DNA from: Periplaneta americana
Taxonomy: Eukaryota; Arthropoda; Insecta; Blattodea; Blattidae
NCBI RefSeq assembly: GCF_040183065.1
Contig: NC_091127.1
Coordinates: 22,985,891 to 23,049,890, forward strand
DNA length: 64,000 bases
Direction of reading: 5' to 3'
In this document: positions 45,110 to 55,865 of the stretch, piece by piece
Numbering within the stretch: the stretch's first letter is position 1
Layout of the letters: every line of letters begins with the position of its first letter
Made by a program: the position numbers and the translations under genes
Notes under the pieces: generated by a model
The model's input: only the letters and a program-made list of their open reading frames with translations
What the model was told of the DNA's origin: nothing
Database searches by the model: none

Positions 45110-45205
45110 TGGGTATGTTCAGAATGCCTGGAAGATCGTGTCTAAGAGCAGTCGCTACCCGAAGGGAACTTTGTTCCAGGAGAGCGGCCACTTTTTCTTT
45201 TGACA
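45110..45205 (-). repeat. Dispersed repeat, minus copy
   Basis: The minus strand reads ACAGCTGTCAAAAGAAAAAG, TGGCCGCTCTCCTGGAAC, CTTCGGGTAGCGAC and ACACGATCTTCC, aligning with 42875-43020 on the plus strand. The two copies form an inverted pair about 2.3 kb apart. Confidence 0.55.
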
Positions 45206-45478
45206 GCTGTACAAACGTTCGGACTTGCCGTCGGGCTTTTAGAAGGAAACGCCTATGAAATGCGAAAAGGTATGATTAGTGAATAAGAAGACTTTTGAGC
45301 AGCCATGTGTGCAGCAACACAGGTTGACGACCACGAGATTGACCGCCGACAGTCGGACGAGCACGGACGCTTTGTTGCGGCGGGCGTCCACTGTATAATT
45401 GACAAACACCTGATAACAACGCCTCCCTAATTGCCTCAATATCGCCTGCCTTCCGCCTCACCACCCAACACAATGTCC

Positions 45479-45569
<91 letters not shown>

Positions 45570-45655
45570 AAACATTAAGTACCCAGATTATAAATACAGA
45601 AGTCAATTAAGTAACAGACCAAGCAAAATGAAAAATACATTAAATCATTCCGATA
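45206..45655. other. GC-rich unassigned patch and CAA/TAA microsatellite
   Basis: 45290-45478 is GC-rich with unrecognised ORFs; 45480-45531 is (ACA)n and 45532-45567 (TAA)n. Long Leu-rich frames come from the microsatellite and are not genes. Confidence 0.4.
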
Positions 45656-46638
45656 TCTATACTAATAATAAATCTGTAGCCGAAATTTTTCTGGTAATTT
45701 TCGATTTTCCAAAAATAATTGCTCCTAAAATATATAATTAACCGCCCTGAAACGCGAAAATCGCTGTTTTGAAATTTTTATTTGTACGTCTGTCTGTCTG
45801 TCTGGATGTTTGTTACCTTTTCACGCGATAATGGCTGAACCGATTTATATGAAAATTGGAATATAAATTAGATTCGTTGTAACTTAGAATTTAGGCTATA
45901 TGACATTCAAAATATTTTATTTAAAATGGGGGTTATAAGGGGGCTTGAATTAAACGAATCGAAATATCTCCCTTATTATTAATTTTCATGAAAAATATTA
46001 CATACCAAAAGTTTCTTTAAAAATAATTTCCGATAAGTTTTACTCAATGCAATATTTTGATAGGACTGATATTTAATGAGATAAATGAGTTTCAAAATTA
46101 CAATAACAACGCCATCTAAGGCGGTGTAATGGAATAAAAAACAAATGACTTCGTCTATAAGAGACCTTGGACAACAACAATCGAAAGCTATGAAACATAG
46201 CTTACAGAGAATTTCTGTGTTTGTATGAAGTAATATCGGAAGCTAAATTAACCGATTTGTATAATTAATTATTAATTCACCATTGGAAAGTGTAGTTTCT
46301 CTAGATGGACATAATGCTATAATGTTATTACAGTAACTTGTGAGTGAATCTAGGACAGGTAAGATTAAAATAGCTTCTTATACACAGAAAACTTGATAGG
46401 CTATTCTGTACATTCGTTTCCTGTATTTCCTAAAATAATTTTTATGACCAAATGAATGGTCTCTGGATCAAAATGATCGCATTTTAATTTTTTTAATACA
46501 ATTTAAATTAAGTAACATAATAAACGATTTACCCTTCTATCAAACACGAATGTTCCCTGATCAAATGTCCTATTTTAATTATGTAATTACTTTATATTTA
46601 TTTCTAACGGGTGCAGCGGAGCGCACGGGTACGGCTAG
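45656..46638 (+). mobile_element. Non-autonomous Helitron, full length, copy 2
   Basis: Begins TCTATACTAATAATAAATC, ends GTGCAGCGGAGCGCAC then GGGTACGG and CTAG; it sits exactly between A (45655) and T (46639), the Helitron target. It is 983 bp and collinear with 8484-7513. It includes a (TCTG)n stretch (about 45790-45812) and ATGGCTGAACCGATTT. No Rep/helicase is encoded. Both ends look complete, so it could serve as the reference copy here. Confidence 0.87.
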
Positions 46639-46779
46639 TTAACTAATAAAGTAATGCTAACCAACAAAAACTACAAGTCACGTTACCCCGGTGATCCCAT
46701 CGGGTATGGATAAAATAAAGACACCGTAAAACATTTACTACTGTACTTTGTTGAAACTTTGCGCATACAACAATGAAAG

Positions 46780-47215
46780 ATGGGAGATTCCTCAGAGCTC
46801 AACATGACCCCCATTGTGCACCCTGCACAACTCATAACGGTGATGCAATTCAGCCCATGTCCGTTGTAACATAAGAGGGGTGATTTGTTGAAAAGCTTGA
46901 GTAATTTTTACTCTCAGATCATCAACGTTTCTGGGTTTCTGTATATAGATAATGTCTTTAACAAAACCCCACACGAAGAAGTCAGGAGGAGTTAGATCTG
47001 GGGAGTTTGGGGGTCGGGCCAAGCCAAGAGATAGCTGCTTCTCGTACTGGGTTTCGCCTGCGACTTCCTGCATATTTTTTTAACACAGAAACTGTTTCTA
47101 CAAATGTTCGATACCACAACATTATGGAATCGTATTTAGATAAGTTACGCACACCATACTCACGTCGAAATTCCCTTTGAACTCTTTTAACACTCTCAAA
47201 GAACACATTGTGCCC
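46780..47215 (-). mobile_element. Mariner-like DUF4817/DDE element fragment
   Basis: On the minus strand an N-terminal piece (47206-47100; FFESVKRVQREFRREYGVRN, the DUF4817 signature) is joined almost directly to a C-terminal piece (47073-46792; LGLARPPNSPDLTPPDFFVW, then QITPLMLQRTWAELHHRYEL). The DDE middle is deleted. No inverted ends were found. It belongs to the same broad group as 9330-13485, 29880-30894 and 49455-50531, but its protein differs enough to be another family. Confidence 0.8.
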
Positions 47216-47429
47216 GCGACTTCTAGCAATTTGATTCTTTACAGATCAATGTTGCATCCTAAAGTACAGTCTTAAAGAATTTACAAGAGTGGGTTGATTT
47301 GTAACAATTGTTGTGATAAGTGCGTAAGAAAAATGTTATTTTGTCGCACTAATTTCCGGCAGCCAATCGCGTTGCAGTTCGGCTACATTTATACGTGTGC
47401 GTCTTGTGATTCGCTGATATTCATTTCTT

Positions 47430-47678
47430 AAGGCTCGATAAATATAATATATATTCGCCCGCCATTTTGGCTCTTTCGTTGGCGTTCGCAGAAAGCACAC
47501 GAAGACGTTATTTGCCGCTCAATAAATTTGCTGAATTACAGTGCGTTTGATTTATTATCATAGGAGCTACGATATGATAATGTTTAACGGTGTGGCAAAC
47601 GATTCCTCGTATGGTAGCTCGGCAACGAAAGAACAAAAATGGCGAACGATACTACCTACCTAGACTTTATAGAGCCTT
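47430..47678. mobile_element. MITE with imperfect inverted ends
   Basis: Left AAGGCTCGATAAAT ... CGCCCGCCATTTTGGCTCTT; right ..AACGAAAGAACAAAAATGGC ... ATAGAGCCTT. About 249 bp, non-coding. The target duplication is unclear. Confidence 0.5.
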
Positions 47679-48015
47679 CACTTCCTAAGACGTAAGCAAA
47701 GAGGAGGAGTCACGCCGGGAATAACGGCGTCGCGACTATAGTTAAAATTGAAGAAGAAGAAGAAGAAGAAGAAGAAGAAGAAGGAAAAAAGGAAAAAAAA
47801 AATCTGTTGATTCTGTATTTTCTGTATCTGTAACATTCTTTTACCCTTAAATCTAAAGAAAAAAAGGTATTTTACAAACAGCTTCAAATTACTATAACTC
47901 TGAAAATATTGAGAATAGGGTCCATGTTCATATGTCATTTTTGCTTAAAATGACTTCGGAAATGTGCTCCGTACGTGGCTGTTACTCCTTGTAAATCACC
48001 TTATATAAATATTCC
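47679..48015. other. Unassigned stretch with a GAA microsatellite
   Basis: (GAA)n at about 47752-47782, then A-rich sequence. Nothing else recognised. Confidence 0.4.
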
Positions 48016-48504
48016 TTGGGTTACTTTTCTTTTGGTGATATTTTGTGGTTGTATTTTCGTGTGTGTGAATTTACTAACTTTGAAACTACACAGGAAATAG
48101 TTTCTAGAACCTACGGCACTGCCGACCAGGTTTATTCCGCTCCTGGAAAGAGTCAAGTTAATGGTTTTATCGCCCTTTCAAATCCATATCCGAGAATCTC
48201 TGACCCAAAGGCCAGCATGGTAACCGACGCGAAACCATGCTACGAGTACAATCTCCAGTATTTACAATCTGTGCGACAAAGAGCTGCAGATGTCGATATT
48301 CTAATTAATTCCTTCAATTGTTCAGAAATTCAGATTTCTCTAACTTATCTTTACTTTGTAACCTACACCACAGTCCCTCAGGGCTCTGAACCTTGGTACT
48401 CTCGCAACGTTTACCTGTGTGACAGTCAATACTGTCAAAGTTTCCGTGTAAATTTAGTCAGCAAGGGCTTCGGTTTGTTTCCAACAGCCTCGAGCACTTC
48501 TTGA
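48016..48504 (+). CDS. Hypothetical ORF, 162 codons, unknown
   Basis: The longest ORF in the window not explained by a repeat that I can name. The product starts MGYFSFGDILWLYFRVCEF, has five Cys in the second half and no obvious domain; the first 15 residues are hydrophobic but do not make a clear signal peptide. Base composition (about 43% GC) is higher than its flanks. No splice or promoter evidence. It could be an exon of a low-copy gene, part of an unrecognised repeat, or chance. Confidence 0.2.
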   Translation: MGYFSFGDILWLYFRVCEFTNFETTQEIVSRTYGTADQVYSAPGKSQVNGFIALSNPYPRISDPKASMVTDAKPCYEYNLQYLQSVRQRAADVDILINSFNCSEIQISLTYLYFVTYTTVPQGSEPWYSRNVYLCDSQYCQSFRVNLVSKGFGLFPTASSTS

Positions 48505-48839
48505 GAAGCTGTTTGCGAAACACGTGTAGCCTGAAACAGTGGCGTGTATCTGCCTTCCAGCGGCGTGCGACGACTTGTGTTATTGACCTAGAAGTGGTGT
48601 CCAAGTCTTACGTTAATGTTATAGTCTTTTATTATCTCTGCCACTGTGCGACGTCACAGTTAGCGTGAGGGGGAAAAGAAATAGTAGAAGGTTATAATTA
48701 GGGGGCGGATGTTGATGAAAAGTCATCATCTTATTTTTCACGTTAGAACGATCCCTATCAATATAAAATTTTTTTTCTGTTGGAATGGAATGGAATTTAA
48801 CTGAGGGGGACACGGATGGCTCAGCACTGAGACCTATTG
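48505..48839. other. Unassigned stretch
   Basis: Nothing recognised between the hypothetical ORF and the SINE. Confidence 0.4.
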
Positions 48840-48851
48840 AGATCTATTGCG

Positions 48852-49079
48852 TCTACCTGGTTGGCAAGTTGGTATAGCGCTGGCCTTCTATGCCCAAGGT
48901 TGCGGGTTCGATCCCGGGCCAGGTCGATGGCATTTAAGTGTGCTTAAATGCGACAGGCTCATGTCAGTAGATTTACTGGCATATAAAAGAACTCCTGCGG
49001 GACAAAATTCCGGCACATCTGGCGACGCTGATATAACATCTGCAGTTGCGAGCGTCGTTAAATAAAACATAACATTTTT
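48852..49079 (+). mobile_element. tRNA-derived SINE, complete
   Basis: tRNA-like head ACCTGGTTGGCAAGTTGGTA (box A) and TGCGGGTTCGATCCCGGG (box B), a body with TTTAAGTGTGCTTAAATG, and a 3' part GAGCGTCGTTAAATAAAACA. AGATCTATTGCG is duplicated at both ends (48840-48851; 49080-49091). A minus-strand copy lies at 58979-59200. Confidence 0.92.
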
Positions 49080-49137
49080 AGATCTATTGCGCTAACCCTC
49101 GATATAGAATGAGTTGCATGCCACAGATCCCCTACGC

Positions 49138-49452
49138 CAGTGATGTCAAAGCAAGCGCATTTTTCTGTCCTTGACGTCGTGCGCGGGCAGCAAGCGCTAA
49201 GTATGGAAAGAGGAAGGGTTGTGTATATGAATAAGCAACCTATTGGATTAAGAAAACAGTGGTGCACAAACTTCAAACGGAACGTGAAATTTTATGTTGT
49301 TATTTTTATATGGCTTCTTTCTGTTTAATATTATCTATATATTCTGTAAAACAAAAGTACTAACACTGATTTCTTAATATTGCACTCGTGTTTTAAATCT
49401 TAATAACATAATAGAGAGTTAAGAAGGAATATTCACTTAAATTCCATAGTAG
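49138..49452 (+). mobile_element. hAT-like repeat, left part (copy A)
   Basis: Starts CAGTGATGTCAAAGCAAGCG and matches the hAT element at 61513 onward. Continues after the TA element at 50534-50757. The right terminus is not recognisable here. Confidence 0.6.
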
Positions 49453-49454
49453 TA

Positions 49455-50531
49455 CAGGGACATCATTTTATTTTTACTTCAATTTTTATTGTACCTAGTT
49501 TTTGAATGTACTTCACTCCCACCCCTTCTACTAAGGAAGTTCCAACTCCACACAGAACCAAGACCGCAGATAGTAAGCAGTACTGAGTTACTGAGTATAG
49601 TACGTTCCAGAAATATGTTCGCGTTTTCCAGTGATGAAAGAGCTTTCAATATTGAATCACATTTTCGCACAGGTACTGTCATTTTGCCTACGTCGCATCC
49701 CGATTTCCTCCACCTGCTTCTGCTCGCCCCTCTGTAATAGCTGGGCTGTCTTAGCTCTTTTCTGAAAACATTAATTTGTCTTAGGAATTGGAAGTTTACG
49801 TAATATTATACAGCTCTTTAATTTAACTTAAATAAAAGGGCCTCGTTAAGTAATTAACTGTCACGTGATTTCCTCCCTTTCTACAATCCTGCGGCATAAC
49901 CACTTGGACGGACAGTAGATAGCATGTCTGAGTAATTTTATATTTTCGGGTCGGCCAGAAGTGAAGATTGAATTTACAGTGCGTAGAGTTGGTACAGAAT
50001 TATTTCAACATGAGTTACTAGTACGAAGGACGAAACTGGCAATTGGAATTAGATGCAATAGTCTATAGTGCGATAATATGCACAAAAGAACTGAAGCCTG
50101 TATCGAAATGAACAGCCACCATTTTCAAAATTGTGTTTAAATATTCATATTATGATTATTTTCCAATTTAACTTCTTTCTCTATATTGTACGCTAATGTG
50201 CTGTAGACAGTATAATATACACTGCATAATGAATACGTTCGCATGGATAACTCACTTCGTGAGTAAAAACACTTATTCTTAATACAGTACTGTACTTTGA
50301 TTAAAGAAAAACCTAATGAAAATTATCAAACTCAAAATCGCGATATTTCCTAGTTTACGTAAATGGATGAACTACTTTTCTTCCTTCCTATACCTAGTAG
50401 AGTGATTTGTGTTTTACGCCAGTATCATCGAACTCCAGTCTTGGAGGGGGGAGCAAGCGGTGTTTCCGGTTCTCTAAATGTATAGACAGGTTAATATTAA
50501 AAATGTTAGTAAAAATAAAATGATGTCCCTG
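49455..50531 (+). mobile_element. Mariner-like element (DUF4817 type) with a related empty site
   Basis: Inverted ends CAGGGACATCATTTTATTTT and its complement (AAAATAAAATGATGTCCCTG) with TA outside (49453-49454; 50532-50533). The host repeat at 61.8 kb has the same sequence with a single TA and no insertion, which proves both ends. A short plus-strand DUF4817-like piece (about 49615-49680; MFAFSSDERAFNIESHFRTG) is the only coding trace; the catalytic region is deleted. It is 1077 bp. A partial second copy lies at 1814-2516. Confidence 0.88.
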
Positions 50532-50533
50532 TA

Positions 50534-50757
50534 TAATATTATACTGTATTAAGTGGATGAAACACATCATTCATAAAGAAAGTGATATCCCAAAGAAAGA
50601 GATTGAGTATGACATAAGTTGGAATTTATATTGATGGTATCTTTAGCCTTACAAAAGTAATCAATACACTAATCAAAACAATATTACAGTACAAAGCAAA
50701 GTTACCTAGGTACTGTATCTGTTTTAAGTGTAGCTAATATTACATAACAAAACTCTT
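50534..50757 (+). mobile_element. hAT-like repeat, continuation of copy A
   Basis: Collinear with 61812-62041; the similarity stops after AACAAAACTCTTATC. Confidence 0.65.
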
Positions 50758-51492
50758 ATCCATCGACTATTGTATTTCACAGTCTCTTCTGGTCTTTCAC
50801 AGAATAAAGTTCCCCTTTACAGTACCTTTTATTGATGGTACTTTGACGAACAGTGTAGGCCTACAGCCTACATTTTTCATCATCATAAACCACATTTTTG
50901 TTTATAAATGAAAAGTTAAAAAAAAAAGCAAAATAAAACAAGATAACTTCATCAATAAAAAAGGTTTGTGTCGCCGCAATGTCATGGAAACAGACAGTAT
51001 AGTTCCGTAACAAAATGCGGTGCACTACACAGCCAGAGGGCAACACGGGCGACATCCAATATTCGCTGCGCTGGGAGTACATTGAAAATTTATCGCGAGA
51101 ATTTTAGCATGATGAAACGAGACACACGTAAACAGTTTATTTAAATATTCTCCTCCCATGTCGAACACATCAGTAATACCATCGACAGTTCACAAACGAC
51201 CGCTTTGTTTTATTACTGTTTGTGTGTGGACGACAGAGCTCTATAACCAAAAGTCCGCTGGTTCGATACCATGGATTCCAAACATATTCTAACTTTAATT
51301 TTATTGAATTTATTTGGTTTGACTCCATACATTCCAAACGTTTTCCAACTGTAATGTTACTGAATTTATGTGTAAAAAGAAATGAAGTCCATCGAGTTCT
51401 GAATTCTTTTACTCATTTGGTCTCTTTTCTAAAGTATATCGAAATATGAATGCCTGTGTGCACAAACATTTAATCAAATATATTTAAATAAC

Positions 51493-51552
<60 letters not shown>

Positions 51553-51655
51553 CCACGTTGAATCTTTCGTACACTACTTTCAACACTTGAATATAAATAA
51601 TTGATTAAATATACAGAAAACCAACCACCACCACCACACACATACACAACATATC
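50758..51655. other. Unassigned stretch with a TAA microsatellite
   Basis: (TAA)n at 51497-51552. CTGGTTCGATACC at 51258-51270 resembles a SINE box B, but no box A stands upstream. Nothing else recognised. Confidence 0.35.
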
Positions 51656-51659
51656 TAAT

Positions 51660-52460
51660 CACCCCACACAACACAAACATGCTGCATTCAGGACAATGGT
51701 ACACAGATTACTCAACATACCCTTGAGCCAACAACACTACAATGAAGAAGTGAACACAATTAAATACATACCACAAGAAAATGGTTACAACCCAAACATA
51801 ATAGACATCATAAGGAAGACAAAACAAAAACTCAACAAACACAAAAACACACAAAACACAACACAAACACAACACAAGAAATACATAACACTAACATATG
51901 AAAACAAAAACACACACAAGATCGCATTCTCATTCAAAAAACAAAAATACAACATAGCATACAGAACAGAAAACACACCACAGAGACATCTCAACACACA
52001 AACAAATAAATACAACCACACAGACGTATACAAACTCACATGTTAATAGTTGCGACAGGTTCTACATTGGACAGACACGCAGATCATTCCAAACTCGATA
52101 CAAAGAACACATTAAAGCAATAACCAGAGGACACAATACATCTACATATGCCGAACACATAACTAATGCTGACCACACATACAATAACATAAATACAGAC
52201 ATGGAAATCCTACACATACAACCCAAAAACCAAACACTAAACACACTAGAACAATATGAAATATACAGACACACTAAAACACACCCCAATCAAATTCTCA
52301 ACACACAGATCAATTTCAGAACACACACACTATTTGACAGAAGTCTTCATCACACGAACGCACCCACACAACAGGCAGCGAAGTTGAGATAGCGCCGAGA
52401 TCTAGTAGGCTCTGAGGATGGTGTCGAATAGTACCGAAACAGCTGTAAGCTGTAGCTGGT
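51660..52460 (+). mobile_element. Penelope-like element, 3' fragment with GIY-YIG endonuclease
   Basis: Reading frames show the end of a Penelope RT (HAAFRTMVHRLLNIPLS, NTIKYIPQENGYNPNIIDII), then VYKLTC and CDRFYIGQTRRSFQTRYKEH, the GIY-YIG endonuclease with its conserved Tyr, Arg and a downstream Glu (TLEQYEIY). The region is very poor in G and rich in AAC/ACA on the plus strand, a strand bias that makes Asn/Thr/His-rich protein. 5'-truncated and broken (at least one break). The 3' flank carries CTGAGGATGG ... CCGAAAC. Confidence 0.85.
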
Positions 52461-52782
52461 AGAAGCTTTAGGACTGTTTTCCAAAAGGTAGAGGCATAAA
52501 TACTACGTGCGATACAATATCGCCATTAGTGATTTATTTAGAATCTATTCCCTCATTTTACGAAAAACTTACATGAACGAAATTGCATTATACTGGCGCT
52601 GTTAAAAGAAGCGTTCAAACAGCTTCTATGACGGCACGCAAGAGAAAATTACAGTAGCCTACTTGACCTGCCTCAACCGTTACACGGTTTTATTTACATT
52701 GCTGTGGCAACCGTCCAGCATTGTTGCACGTACTTCAGTCATCTCGCTGAGAGAACACAAAGCAACTCTCTTTAGTATAATC
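52461..52782. other. Unassigned stretch
   Basis: No gene recognised. Confidence 0.4.
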
Positions 52783-53453
52783 TTTTCGCTGTAAGAAAAA
52801 TCCTAATATAAACAATAGCACGTGACTGAAGTGAGGCTTCATTGGCCACTGTTTGGCGCCATAGATTCTCAGTACATGTTGCCGCCTACTTTTGTACATT
52901 CTGTTTCATGTTAAACATTTCCCGTCACTCGTCAAGTAGGCCTAACCTCACTACTATGCATTCGTTTGCTTAGGAATCATTTACTTTAAAATTACTGTCA
53001 TTAAAACTCACATAATTTATTACATACATTTAAGACTATTCGTTTTTCTCCACTTTTCAGAGGGTTTCCACTCTTATGTTTAATAATCACACACACCGAG
53101 GACGCAGAAGCCTTCACGTGCTTACTTGAACAGCTACGAGCTCAAGTGACGCCAGCTTGTTACAAGAACAGACTACCTTAGTATTACTGTTGGTATTCAT
53201 CCGCGTTCATAGTACATAACAAAATATAAAATTAGCTTTTCTTTTACATAGCTTTTTACGTATGAGTGAAGTTGTATGTTTCATTGTATTTAACAACTAG
53301 AATTTAATTTTTTATTTTCAAATAATACAAGATTATGGTTTCCAAATACGGACTATATTTTCCTGCGTTGTGTGACTGTTTCGACTGTGAGCCAATCACG
53401 GATATGACAGTCATGTGCTTGTGTTTACATTAGGATTTTTCTTACAGCGAAAA
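52783..53453. mobile_element. Non-autonomous TIR element
   Basis: About 45-bp inverted ends starting TTTTCGCTGTAAGAAAAATC, ending (complement) CACGTGACTG/CATGACTG. The 671-bp inside is non-coding and AT-rich. The target duplication is not clear: AGTATA occurs close to but not at both edges. Confidence 0.65.
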
Positions 53454-53639
53454 CAGTATAGAAGTGTTGCTGTCATTGTTTCTTCAGGATTTTAATTTTC
53501 GTTGTACAGTTAATTTTAAATATAATATATACTGTATGTAATCAAACGAATAACATAATTCGTGAAAGTGCATACTGCGAGTATATGCAATCGATATCTA
53601 CTGCGCGATATATAGCGTCAGTGAAATTGGTGACGAGTG

Positions 53640-54060
53640 ATACTCTGGCGAAATAAGAACAAGGATTCGTCACGAGATCACCAAACATTCACCTTATAGT
53701 TGGAGAAAATCTCCGAAAAGAAAACCATATAGCCTAATTACACTACCCAACATATGGGACACACTCACGGACAGGAGAACGCGAATTGGATTATGCGCAC
53801 TGTTCAAAACATACAGAGGTGAGCCTGCCTGGAGAGAAATAAAAAAATAGGTTGTAGCCGCCAAATTATTCTTCAAGGAAGACCATTCATATAAATTGAG
53901 GGAAAGGAGACAGAGGACGGACACTGGAAAGTTTTCTTTTCTCAATCGTACTATCAGGGACTGGAATGCTTTACCTGCAGACTTACTAAACGCTTTACCA
54001 ATAACCAAAAATGTATTTAAAAATAGGCTTAAGGACTTTTCTAATAGACGGTAGTATATT
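53640..54060 (+). mobile_element. CR1-like LINE C-terminal fragment
   Basis: The plus strand encodes RIRHEITKHSPYSWRKSPKR, LPNIWDTLTDRRTRIGLCAL, FKTYRGEPAWREIKK, then a stop, and YKLRERRQRTDTGKFSFLNR followed by TIRDWNALPADLLNALP and FKNRLKDFSNRR. The RDWNALP..L....L..FK.RL ending is typical of CR1/L2-type RT C-termini. One internal stop; no RT core. It probably represents a fourth LINE family in the window. Confidence 0.7.
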
Positions 54061-54446
54061 ATACACGCTATTTGTTATATATTGATTTTTTTTATTGAAG
54101 TGTTGTATCAGTGAAGAAGTGTGTTGTGTCAGTGAAGTGAGTTGTGTAAGTGAAGTGTGTTTCTGTCAGTGAAGCTTTATAGTTTATAGTGGCAGTGCAA
54201 ACCATTTGAACAGTGGAAGGTTTTTGAAATGTTAGTGAAATCAGAATAGAATCAGTAAACTGTGTCGTAGTTCCAGTGCAGTGAGTGAGCTGACAGCGAA
54301 ATGAGTGTAGTGCTGAAAGGTACTTGTGCAGGTATGAATATATCATACTCGTGGGTTTTAGTTCGAACTTAGAGTTAAGATACAAATTAGATATACTTTA
54401 AATGTTATTTTAAGTGATCGTGCTTCATTTATTTTAGGATGTTCCC

Positions 54447-54505
<59 letters not shown>

Positions 54506-54544
54506 ATTGTTAGTATTATTAATAGTATTTTTATTAATTGTTTT
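54061..54544. other. Unassigned stretch with an ATT microsatellite
   Basis: GTGTTGTGTCAGTGAAG-like mini-repeats at about 54118-54175; (ATT)n at 54449-54502. Confidence 0.45.
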
Positions 54545-55165
54545 TATTATTATCATTATCATCATCATCATCAACAATACGATTTGGGCCCATTGGCCCG
54601 TTTCGTCTCCATAGCAATATTAAAATTGGTCTTTCCAGCGTTTTCTAGGGCGTCCGATTCGTCTTCTCCCTTGGGGTTTATAATGGTGTAGTCGGTATGG
54701 AATGCGAGTTGGTTGCATCCTACATATATGTTCATGCCATTTATTCCTATATTCTGTGATAGTTTCTATAATATTTGGCATATTTAGCTCCTGTCGTATG
54801 TCTTCATTTCGCTTGTGGTCCAATAAGCTATATCCTGCTATTGGCCTTAGCAGTCTCATTTCAGCTGCTTCTATTCTCTTCATTTGTTGAGTTGTCATAC
54901 ACCAGGTTTCGGATCCATAGGTTAATGTTGGAATCGCCATTGTTTTGTAAAATTTTAAAATTGTGTCAGTCCTAACTTTCTTCTTTAGTGTTCTTTTTAT
55001 CGTGCCAATTAACTGCTGGAATTTAGAGAGCTTCCTATCTATGCCGTTAATTTGTTCATATGATATCATGCAGCCTAGGTAATTGAAACAGTTCACTTGC
55101 TCTATGATTTCATTATTAATAATTATTTTTGTTCTTAATGGCGTTGTTCCCTTATCATTATTGAG
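54545..55165 (-). mobile_element. LINE C-terminal fragment with (GAT)n tail
   Basis: The minus-strand frame of 158 codons (55096-54620) reads NCFNYLGCMISYEQINGIDR, LKFYKTMAIPTLTYGSETW, RIEAAEMRLLRPIAGYSLLD, then GRRRIGRPRKRWKDQF. Upstream codons to about 55163 continue in frame. This is the region after the RT palm of an RTE/CR1-side LINE, distinct from the 20-kb family. A GATGAT-type tail closes the 3' end. The frame is open; truncation removed the catalytic core. Confidence 0.82.
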
Positions 55166-55865
55166 TGTAGGCTAATTAGTTACCACTGCCACCGGGTATA
55201 TGCCCATTGCAGTGTGAATACATACATACATACATACATACATACATACATACATACATACATACATACATACATACATACATACATACATACATACATA
55301 CATACATACATACATACAAATTTACTTCCGTGAAGATAATACATGTTTTTAGTTCATTTTCACGAGTAGATTCTGAAAACGATGCTTAGAATGTCACATC
55401 ACGTCACAATGTTTAGATATTTTAGACATCCTACATCGAAAACGAGTTCTCGTCCCACCTGGTGACACGAGTGTCATATATTGGCTACCCCTGTCCTATA
55501 CGACTACTTACATACTTATAAAATGTGTTATCTGTTATTTGTTATACCATCTAACCAAGCCTTTGTCAGTTATCAGTATACCGGTAATAAATCAGTCAAT
55601 TCTTCTAGAAGTAGATACCGCAAAGAGATAAACCCAGGTAGACATCGGTCTGGCACTTGTAATGGGGTTGTAAAGTAATATTATTTCCTGCACAAGACGA
55701 GATGTAACGTATGTGAGAATATGTGTTTCTGGCTCAATTTTGAATATTTTCAGAGATTCTGTACCTAACTTACATAAGCATTTTGTACGTTTAAATACCA
55801 TGTATTTCAATGTAATTCTAACTACAGCTCCTTTGGTAATTTCCAAATCTGTGTCTCAATTTTAT
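55166..55865. other. Unassigned stretch with a CATA microsatellite
   Basis: (CATA)n runs uninterrupted over about 100 bp at 55220-55318. The remainder has no recognised feature. Confidence 0.5.

Noticed and set aside
45276-45575. 99-codon frame starting with a Leu run
   Set aside because: Produced by the CAA/TAA microsatellite running into an unrelated GC-rich patch.
51230-51290. SINE head with CTGGTTCGATACC
   Set aside because: The box B-like word stands alone without box A, body or target duplication.
52783-53453. hAT element with an AGTATA duplication
   Set aside because: The AGTATA words are not directly at the ends and are only six bases, so no superfamily is claimed.
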